A program made the position numbers and the translations under genes. Source: Candidatus Krumholzibacteriota bacterium (GTDB taxonomy: Bacteria > Krumholzibacteriota > Krumholzibacteriia > LZORAL124-64-63). Taken from it: a stretch of DNA of 64,000 nucleotides. This document shows, piece after piece, positions 9,320 through 16,279 of this stretch (position 1 is the stretch's first letter; every line of letters begins with the position of its first letter). The notes below the pieces were generated by a model that had not been told where the DNA came from, searched no databases, and was given only the letters and a program-made list of their open reading frames with translations. The stretch covers positions 1 to 64,000 of the forward strand of contig JAJRZA010000036.1 of the NCBI GenBank assembly GCA_024275485.1, given 5' to 3'.

Positions 9320-12300
9320 TTAGTCGTTACCAGGCTGCTCTTCCTGGTCGTTCTTCATCTTCTCGAGAAGGGCCTCTGGTGGCCCGCCAAACTTCTCAGC
9401 AATACCCTGAATGACTTTATAATAAACCGGGGTCAACAAGACCATCCCAATGGTACCCACCAGCATTCCGCCAAACACGGCCGTTCCCAAGGAAACACGA
9501 CTGGCCGCACCAGCCCCTGAGGCGACAACCAGGGGGATCACACCGAGGATGAAGGAGAAAGCCGTCATCAGGATGGCACGGTAACGCAGAACGGCTGCTG
9601 TCTCGGCAGCTTCGGAAATATCCATTCCTTCCTCACGATTTGTTTTGGCAAATTCCACAATAAGGATGGCTGTCTTGGCCACCAGTCCAATAAGCAGGAC
9701 CAGCCCCACCTGGGTATAGACATTGTTGTCTAGCCCCATGAATTTTGTCAGCCACAAGGCTCCCATCAACGCCACCGGCACTCCCATGAGCACCGCCAGA
9801 GGTATCATCCAACTTTCGTACTGGGCCACCAGAAAGAGGTAAACAAAGATAAACGCCAACCCAAAAATAAATGGCGCCAGGTTGCCTGCCTTCAGTTGTT
9901 GGAAGGTGACCCCCGACCATTGGAAACCCATGGTGGACGGCAGGATCTCTTTGGCCAGACGTTGCATTTCCGCAATTTGATCTCCACTGGAAACACCAGG
10001 AAGTCCCTGTCCGGTGATCTGGCTCTTGGGGTACATGTTGAACCGACCAATGAAAAGCGGCCCCACCGTATCACGCACCGCGGCAAACGATCCGATGGGA
10101 ATCATGGCTCCCATGTTGTTGCGGATCTCGATGCGTTCAATATCCGACGCCTTGCAGCGGTACTTGTCCTCGGCCTGGGCCATCACCTTCCAGGTGCGCC
10201 CGAAGAGGTTGAAGTCATTCACATAACTTGTTCCAAGATACGTGGACAAACTGCCAAAGACCTCGTTCATATTGATGTGGTAGGCTTGGGCCTTCACGCG
10301 GTCAATTTCCAGGTAAAGCATAGGCACCGTAGCCCGGATATTCTGGTTCATACGGGTCAACTTACCGCCCGCCATGGCCCCGGCGACCATGTCCTGGGCC
10401 GCCTTCTGCAATTGAATGACTCCTACGCCCCCACGGTCCTGCAACTCAAAACTGAAACCACCGGCATTACCCAGCCCCATAATTGGAGGAGGCAGAAAAC
10501 CAAAAATGAAGGCTTCCTGAATGCCGAAAAACTGAGGTTGCAGCCGTGCCATGATGCGCTCAATATGCAACTCGGCGGATCGTTCGCTCCAGTTATCCAG
10601 CGTGACGATGAGCATGGCCGCGTTCGGCGATTGCACGCCGTCAAGCATGGAATACCCACCCACGGTCAGGAATTTTGCAACCCCTGGAGTATTGGCCACC
10701 AAGGCGTTGATCTTGGAGGTCACCTCATGGGTCCGATCCAGGGAAGATCCATCCGGCAGAGAGGCGTTGATGAAGAAATAGCCCTGGTCTTCATCAGGCA
10801 GGAAACCACCGGGAACTTTGGTAAAGCCCAGGTACATCAAAAACATCAACCCGGCAAAAACAACCATGGCAACACCGGATTTGCGCAAAATTACACCAAC
10901 AATCCTTTTATAGCCTGCGGTGTTTTTTTCGAAGAACTCATCGAATTTCCGGAAGAAAATCCATTTTTTCTTGTTGGGGTCAATCGGCTTGAGCAACAAC
11001 CGACATAGGGCCGGACTCAGGGTCAGGGCATTGATCGAAGAGAAAATCGTGGCAATGGAAATGGTGATTGCAAACTGCCTGTAGAGCAATCCCGTCAGGC
11101 CAGGCATCATCAGCGTGGGGACGAAAACAGCCAGCAACACCGCAGTCGATGCAATCACCGGACTCGTAATTTCCAGCATGCCTTGGGTAACGGCTTTCCG
11201 GCTGTTCCATCCCTTTTCCGTCATCAGGCGTACGGTATTTTCCGTCACCAGAATGGCATCATCCACCACAATGCCGATGACCAGAATCAAGCCAAACAAG
11301 GTCAGGTTGTTGATGGACATGTCCAAGGCGAGCAAAACGCCAAAGGTACCAATCAACGATACGGGGATGGTGATGGCGGGGATCAGGGTTGTTCGCCAAT
11401 CCTGAAGGAAAACCCAAACCACCAATATAACCAGGAGGATGGCCACAATCAGGGTGTTGATCACCTCCTCAATGGAGGCGGTGATGTAGGCGGTGGCGTC
11501 ATAAAGCACATCGTATTCAAGATCAGGGGGAAAGGTCTCCGCCAATCCATCCATGATCTCCTTCACGCCCTGCGCAACACTTAGGGCATTGGCACCGGGA
11601 AGCTGGTAAATACCCATAGCGATGGCCGGACTGCCGCTGTGCTCGGCATACCATGCATAAGCCAGGGCTCCCAGCTCGATCTTGGCGACATCGCGAAGAT
11701 AAAGAATGTCGCCACTGGAACCGGTCTTGATGACAATCTCACCAAACTCCTGTTCGGTGACCATGCGCCCCTTGGTGATGATGTTGTACTGAAAAGGAAG
11801 GTTCCCCTTGTTGGGCTGAGAACCAATGGTCCCGGCGGCAACTGAAACATTCTGAGCCCGAACCGCGGCCATGACTTCACTGGCGGTAACACCCCGGGCT
11901 TTCAGTTGCTCCGGATCCAGCCAGATGCGCATGCTGAAATCCTTGGCACCAAAAACCGTCACCACACCCACACCATCCACGCGGGCCAACTGGTCCTTGA
12001 CCCGGGTGGCGATGTAGTTGCTGAGATAGAGTTCGTCGTAGGTCCCGTTCGGCGAGCGAAGAGATATAACCTCCACCATGGAGGTGCTCTTCTTGTCCAC
12101 CTTGACGCCCTGGCGCATCACTTCCGATGGCAGCAAGGGTTCGGCCACGGCAACCCGGTTCTTGACCATGACCTGGGCCATGTCGACGTTGGTGCCGATA
12201 TCGAAACTGACGGTAAGGTTGAGCTGACCTTCGGAATCACTTTTGGAATCCATGTAGATCATGTTCTCCACGCCGTTGACCTGCTCTTCAATGGGGGCCG

Positions 12301-12487
12301 CCACCGACTCGAGCACGGTGGCGGCGTCGGCACCCGGATAGGTGGTCGTCACCGCAATGGTCGGTGGTGTGATATCCGGCATGGATTCAACGGGAAGCAA
12401 TGGAATCGAGAGCCCGCCCACGATCAGGATCAGGATCGAGATAACCAGAGCCAGCTTGGGCCTTTCAATGAAAATTCGGCTGAACAT
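9320..12487 (-). CDS. RND multidrug efflux permease (HAE1 family)
   Basis: Inner-membrane proton/drug antiporter of 1055 residues, the usual length of AcrB/MexB. The N-terminus (MFSRIFIERPKLALVISI) forms TM1. The proton-relay aspartates are present in TM4 (VIGIVVDDAILVTENTVR), and the TM10 lysine lies in LIGLVAKTAILIVEF. Two large periplasmic loops with the porter-domain repeat follow TM1 and TM7. It is the last gene of the outer-membrane factor - adaptor - permease operon, 18 bases after the adaptor gene. Substrates cannot be predicted, but the class carries hydrophobic and amphiphilic compounds. The upstream ECF sigma pair suggests envelope-stress or toxin induction (inference). Confidence 0.95.
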   Translation of the reverse strand: MFSRIFIERPKLALVISILILIVGGLSIPLLPVESMPDITPPTIAVTTTYPGADAATVLESVAAPIEEQVNGVENMIYMDSKSDSEGQLNLTVSFDIGTNVDMAQVMVKNRVAVAEPLLPSEVMRQGVKVDKKSTSMVEVISLRSPNGTYDELYLSNYIATRVKDQLARVDGVGVVTVFGAKDFSMRIWLDPEQLKARGVTASEVMAAVRAQNVSVAAGTIGSQPNKGNLPFQYNIITKGRMVTEQEFGEIVIKTGSSGDILYLRDVAKIELGALAYAWYAEHSGSPAIAMGIYQLPGANALSVAQGVKEIMDGLAETFPPDLEYDVLYDATAYITASIEEVINTLIVAILLVILVVWVFLQDWRTTLIPAITIPVSLIGTFGVLLALDMSINNLTLFGLILVIGIVVDDAILVTENTVRLMTEKGWNSRKAVTQGMLEITSPVIASTAVLLAVFVPTLMMPGLTGLLYRQFAITISIATIFSSINALTLSPALCRLLLKPIDPNKKKWIFFRKFDEFFEKNTAGYKRIVGVILRKSGVAMVVFAGLMFLMYLGFTKVPGGFLPDEDQGYFFINASLPDGSSLDRTHEVTSKINALVANTPGVAKFLTVGGYSMLDGVQSPNAAMLIVTLDNWSERSAELHIERIMARLQPQFFGIQEAFIFGFLPPPIMGLGNAGGFSFELQDRGGVGVIQLQKAAQDMVAGAMAGGKLTRMNQNIRATVPMLYLEIDRVKAQAYHINMNEVFGSLSTYLGTSYVNDFNLFGRTWKVMAQAEDKYRCKASDIERIEIRNNMGAMIPIGSFAAVRDTVGPLFIGRFNMYPKSQITGQGLPGVSSGDQIAEMQRLAKEILPSTMGFQWSGVTFQQLKAGNLAPFIFGLAFIFVYLFLVAQYESWMIPLAVLMGVPVALMGALWLTKFMGLDNNVYTQVGLVLLIGLVAKTAILIVEFAKTNREEGMDISEAAETAAVLRYRAILMTAFSFILGVIPLVVASGAGAASRVSLGTAVFGGMLVGTIGMVLLTPVYYKVIQGIAEKFGGPPEALLEKMKNDQEEQPGND

Positions 12488-12505
12488 CCTCGGGGTCTCC
12501 TTGGC

Positions 12506-13699
12506 TTAGCCTTTGGCCGCTTGCTGGGATTTTTTCTTCATGGCTTCGAATTGTTCTGCCGTCAGGGGCTGTACAGGCAAACCTGGTCGGGCAAACATCA
12601 ACCCATTGACAATAACTGTTTCCTGGCCCTCAAGGCCCGACTTGATATGAACAGTACCGTCTCCCTGGGCCGCACCCAGTTTTACATATATCTGTTCGAC
12701 GATATTGTCTTCACCCACAACCAAAACGTACTTGCCGCCCAGATCGGATCCCACGGCGGTTTCAGGAATCAGCACTGCGTCCATAATCTCCGCGCTGGTA
12801 ACCTTGATGCGTACAAAGAGGCCAGGAAAGAGACTCAGGTCCTTGTTTTCAAGGCGTGCACGCAATTCGATGGTGCCGGTGTTCGCATCAACCTGATTGT
12901 CGATGAAATCGATGATACCTTCGTGGGGAAATCCATCTTCGTTGGCCAGTGCCACATGAACCACAGTGGCTCTTTCGCTGCCTTCATTCATTGCATCCCG
13001 GCTGTCGGCCAAGTGCTTTAATACAGTGGATTCAGGTGCGTGGAAATAAACATAAATAGGAGACACCTTGTTGACCCGTGTCAACTTGGTATTGCCATCG
13101 GCACCCACCAGATTCCCACGATCCACCAGGTTTCGACTGACAAAACCATCAATTGGGGAGACAACTTTTGTGTAACTCAGATCCAACTCGGCATCGGACA
13201 ACCGGGCACGGGCCGAAGCCAAGGCTGCAACCGACATATCCCGGTCGGCTTTAGAACGGTCAACATCCATCTCACTGACGGCCTTGCTCTGACTGGCTTT
13301 CTCCACACGGCGCAATTCAGTTTCAGCGCGCAAAAGGTCAGCCTTGGCCGACTCCAGGGCGGCTTTCGCAACGTCCCTGGCGGCCACATACCGCTCATCT
13401 TCAATGGTGAAAAGCAAGTCTCCGGCTTTGACCGGCGTGCTGGCTTCAAACTCCACTGATTCCAGGTAGCCGGCAACCCGTGCAACGACATCGGCCGTCT
13501 CATAGGCTCGACTGGACCCCGTGAAGATGGTGAACTCGTCCACCGTGCCCACAAAAGGTTTTGCCACCGTCACTGGCGGGGCCTTACGTGCCGGAGCCGC
13601 GTCATCCTTTCCGCAGGAAGCCACGTTCAGGAGCAAGACCAGAAGGGAAAGAATCAGCCATGAACGGCGTTGAATTCCCTTGTTAAAAAGCTGATGCAT
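12506..13699 (-). CDS. RND efflux periplasmic adaptor (membrane fusion protein)
   Basis: An AcrA/MexA-type lipoprotein of about 397 residues. The signal ends in a lipobox (LLLNVASCGKDD), so it is expected to be anchored in the inner membrane facing the periplasm. A lipoyl half-motif, a long alpha-helical hairpin (about residues 95-165, rich in Ala/Glu/Arg), the second lipoyl half (KVVSPIDGFVSRNLVDRGNLV) and a beta-barrel domain follow in the family order. The adjacent ATGs at 13702 and 13699 both sit after GAGGAAGGTCA and overlap the stop of the outer-membrane factor gene. It links that channel to the permease encoded next. Confidence 0.93.
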   Translation of the reverse strand: MHQLFNKGIQRRSWLILSLLVLLLNVASCGKDDAAPARKAPPVTVAKPFVGTVDEFTIFTGSSRAYETADVVARVAGYLESVEFEASTPVKAGDLLFTIEDERYVAARDVAKAALESAKADLLRAETELRRVEKASQSKAVSEMDVDRSKADRDMSVAALASARARLSDAELDLSYTKVVSPIDGFVSRNLVDRGNLVGADGNTKLTRVNKVSPIYVYFHAPESTVLKHLADSRDAMNEGSERATVVHVALANEDGFPHEGIIDFIDNQVDANTGTIELRARLENKDLSLFPGLFVRIKVTSAEIMDAVLIPETAVGSDLGGKYVLVVGEDNIVEQIYVKLGAAQGDGTVHIKSGLEGQETVIVNGLMFARPGLPVQPLTAEQFEAMKKKSQQAAKG

Positions 13700-15189
13700 C
13701 ATTGACCTTCCTCTTGGGACATGGCGGTTTCCGGTAGTTCAATGGGCAAATCAGGGGCTGGATCGTCCAAGGACCAGCCACCACCGAGAGCTCGATTCAA
13801 ATTGACCAAATTGATTAGAACCTTGCCTCTGGATGAGGCCAACTGGTCCTGTTGATTGAAGAGCACACGTTGAGCATCCAGGTAATTCTGAAAATCGGTC
13901 AAACCCGAAACGTACTGGGTTTCAACCAAGGTCACGGACTGCTGGGCGGATTCGGCAGCAACCTTCAGCAATTCACGGCGCATTTCCTCCTGGCGAAGGC
14001 CAACCAGGGAGTTTTCAACTTCTGCCAAAGCTCCCAGAACTGTAATTTCATAAGCGGCCAGCAACTGTTCAGTGCGAGCCTCTTCAACCTTGATCTGTCC
14101 GCGAATCTTGCCGCCTGTGAACAGGTTCCACTTCACTTCCGGGCCAAAGGACCAACCGAAGGCGCCGCTCTCACCCAGATCACCAAACTGGGGAGCCTTC
14201 AGGACCAAAGCTCCACCAAGGGAAAAGCTCGGATAAAGTTCCGCCGTGGCAACGCCGATTCGGGCCGACTGGGAAGCCAGGTCCCGCTCACTGCGCCGCA
14301 CGTCCGGACGCCGGCGCAACAATTCCGCAGGAAGGGCCACAGCCAAATCAGTTCTGGGCCGAGGCAATCCGCTGTGACTTCTCAGTTGCTCATCGAGGGT
14401 CCCGGGAGCCTGCCCCAACAAGATTGCCAAGCGGTTCAAGGCTGCTTCCAAACCAATCTGCAACAGGGGGACCGCAGCTTCAGTGTTGGCCAAATTGCTG
14501 CGAGCCTGGGAAACATCCAACATGGGAACCAGCCCTGCATCCTCCCGGGCAACTACAATATCCAGGGTTGACCGTTGGCTTTGCTGGTTGCTCAAGGCAA
14601 AATCCAGACGCATCTGCAAAGTTCGGATATCTATATAAGTGGAAGCCACATCGGCATACAGGGAGACCAGCACATCACGGTAATCTTCGATGGAGGCATC
14701 CAACGCCGCCCCGGATGCTTCGCGAGCCCTGCGGTTCTTGCCCCACACATCGATTTCCCAACTGGCATTCAGCCCGAATTCCCAATTGGTGGCAGGGTTG
14801 TCTCCACCGGGGAAATAGAAGTCGGGAGTTTCAGTACGAATGACATTGCCGCCGGCACCCACCTGCGGCCAATAATCGCCGCCGGTGATTTGGTAATAGG
14901 CCCGTGCTTCCCGAATGCGGCTGACGGCCATTCCCAGATCCAGGCTCGATACCTCGGCCTTGACAATTAAGCTGTCAAGCATGGGATCCTCGAATGCGGT
15001 CCACCACTGCCGGATCACCGGGGCGTCGGCCTGAACGTCCGCCGCAGCAGCATTCTGCCAGGCGTCAGGACCCTCGTAGACGGGTTCCACGTAGTCGGGC
15101 CCGACGGCACAACCGCCGACCCACATGGCGATGCCTGCAACAAGGCACCACACCCAGGCCCCAGGTGTTCCACTTCTCGTGATGAGCAT
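13699..15189 (-). CDS. Outer-membrane efflux factor, NodT/OprM family lipoprotein
   Basis: A TolC-like channel subunit of about 496 residues. The N-terminal lipoprotein signal ends in WVGGCAVGPDYVEP, the typical NodT-family start. Two OEP repeats follow, with long helices and the LPRPRTDLAVALPAELLRRRPDVR segment common to these proteins (here split over residues near 300). A trimer would form the outer-membrane exit duct for the adaptor and permease encoded downstream. ATG 15189 with GGGAGAG upstream was preferred over the longer in-frame start at 15258. It is the first gene of the operon and starts about 100 bases after the anti-sigma gene on the same strand. Confidence 0.93.
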   Translation of the reverse strand: MLITRSGTPGAWVWCLVAGIAMWVGGCAVGPDYVEPVYEGPDAWQNAAAADVQADAPVIRQWWTAFEDPMLDSLIVKAEVSSLDLGMAVSRIREARAYYQITGGDYWPQVGAGGNVIRTETPDFYFPGGDNPATNWEFGLNASWEIDVWGKNRRAREASGAALDASIEDYRDVLVSLYADVASTYIDIRTLQMRLDFALSNQQSQRSTLDIVVAREDAGLVPMLDVSQARSNLANTEAAVPLLQIGLEAALNRLAILLGQAPGTLDEQLRSHSGLPRPRTDLAVALPAELLRRRPDVRRSERDLASQSARIGVATAELYPSFSLGGALVLKAPQFGDLGESGAFGWSFGPEVKWNLFTGGKIRGQIKVEEARTEQLLAAYEITVLGALAEVENSLVGLRQEEMRRELLKVAAESAQQSVTLVETQYVSGLTDFQNYLDAQRVLFNQQDQLASSRGKVLINLVNLNRALGGGWSLDDPAPDLPIELPETAMSQEEGQ

Positions 15190-15261
15190 GACTCTCCCGT
15201 AGGTTGGACAGGATAAAATTTGATTAGGGAATTGATTTAACCCCAAAACCCCTGGCAATGC

Positions 15262-15293
15262 AAAAGATTATTAGTTCAAAAGATAGTTAGTTC
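15262..15293. repeat. Tandem 16-bp direct repeat before the efflux operon
   Basis: AAAAGATTATTAGTTC (15262-15277) is followed at once by AAAAGATAGTTAGTTC (15278-15293), matching at 14 of 16 positions. It covers the anti-sigma stop codon and lies about 73 bases upstream of the outer-membrane factor start. It could be a regulator binding site or a slippage duplication. Confidence 0.6.
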
Positions 15294-15670
15294 GAACCGA
15301 ACCACAATTTTATAATAAGAGGCAGCAGCCAGAGGACCCCCGCAACGATGACCAGTGTTTCCAACCATTGACGTAAATTCATGTTTTTGCGTCGGGCGCC
15401 CCAGGCCATAAGTCTCAACTGCTTTTTCCAGCCAAGTTTTGAAAATTCTGACTGAGTCGACAAATCGCCTAGAATTTCCGCCCGCAAATCAGCCGGTGCT
15501 TCACGATCCAGCAATGCAATGACGGCATCATCCCAGAACTTATCTTCACTGATCAGACGTAGACACTCCTGACAGCCGGCCAGGTGCAGACCTACTTCCT
15601 TGCGGGTTCGTGAATCGAGTCCACCGTCCACGCTACGGCTCATTATCTCTCTTAATTCATGGCAGTTCAT
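15287..15670 (-). CDS. Anti-sigma factor with zinc-binding HC2 domain and one membrane helix
   Basis: 127 residues. The N-terminal part has the ZAS/zf-HC2 metal motif (HLAGCQEC with an upstream Cys-His pair in MNCHELR). These domains normally cap an ECF sigma factor in the cytoplasm. A single membrane helix near the C-terminus (LVIVAGVLWLLPLIIKLW) anchors it in the inner membrane with almost no periplasmic part. The start overlaps the end of the ECF sigma gene by 14 bases, the standard arrangement for a sigma/anti-sigma pair. It likely controls the sigma factor and through it the efflux operon just downstream (inference). Confidence 0.85.
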   Translation of the reverse strand: MNCHELREIMSRSVDGGLDSRTRKEVGLHLAGCQECLRLISEDKFWDDAVIALLDREAPADLRAEILGDLSTQSEFSKLGWKKQLRLMAWGARRKNMNLRQWLETLVIVAGVLWLLPLIIKLWFGSN

Positions 15671-16175
15671 GGCCCATCCTTTTCAGTTCACCGCGCAGAA
15701 CACGCTTGGCGTTGAATTTCCGCGAAGCGACCGTGCCAGCGCTGATACCCAGCACTTCGGCAATCTGCCCGTATTTTAAGCCTTCAACCTCTGAAAGCAG
15801 AAACACCTAACGATGTTCTTCGGACAGGATCCCCAGGGCCGTCTGGATGGCCTGTAGCAATTCATTGTTTTCCACCGAAGCAGAAGCACTGGCGTGGGTA
15901 TGGGGTTGCAGCCCCCAAGCCAGCCGTTTGCTCTCTTCGCGCTTGTCACTTCGCCAACTGGAAAGCGCAGTGTTTCGGGCGGTGGTAAAGACATAGCCCT
16001 CGCCGATCTTCGAGCCCCTATCCACCTGCTTGCGCAATAGCAAAAAGGTTTCGTGGCATAGATCCCGAGCGGTGTCTCCATTGCGAGTAAGATTGCACAG
16101 GTAGCGGTAGACCCGGTCGAGATACGTGTCCACCAGGTCAACAAAAATTTGGTCTGGGATTGTCCGTCGGGTCAT
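15657..16175 (-). pseudogene. ECF sigma factor with an in-frame amber codon at the start of sigma region 4
   Basis: 173-codon ECF (sigma-70 family) factor. Region 2 is intact (DTYLDRVYRYLCNLTRN, then DLCHETFLLL and FTTARNTALSSWR). Region 4 is also readable (VFLLSEVEGLKYGQIAEVLG, then GTVASRKFNAKRVLR). Codon 123 (15809-15807) is TAG in SEEHR-stop-VFLLSEVEG, where the family almost always has Glu. GAG to TAG is one G-to-T change. Terminated there, the protein would keep -10 recognition but lose -35 recognition. ATG 16175 was chosen; GTG at 16181 is an alternative. The last codons overlap the anti-sigma gene, so the reading frame beyond the stop was under selection until recently. Confidence 0.85.
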
Positions 16176-16179
16176 CTTC

Positions 16180-16245
16180 ACACGCCTGGATTGGGTATTT
16201 CCTCTTTGAGCACTGGCTTCAGGGGTGTAGACGCCTGGAATGGGT
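16180..16245. repeat. Two 17-bp direct repeats upstream of the ECF sigma gene
   Basis: ACACGCCTGGATTGGGT (16180-16196) and AGACGCCTGGAATGGGT (16229-16245) match at 15 of 17 positions. They start 49 bases apart, close to five helical turns. The first directly abuts the sigma gene start. This arrangement would suit cooperative binding by a regulator or two copies of a promoter element. Confidence 0.5.
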
Positions 16246-16279
16246 TTTTCTTCACCGTTTTTTCAACAAGTTGGAATTA

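Noticed and set aside
5056-15809. Genetic-code reassignment of TAA/TAG to glutamate
   Set aside because: Intact genes end normally with TAA (trxA, pepT), TAG (BNR protein, alpha/beta hydrolase, OB-fold protein) and TGA (sthA), and long genes have no internal stops. Only a few genes are affected.
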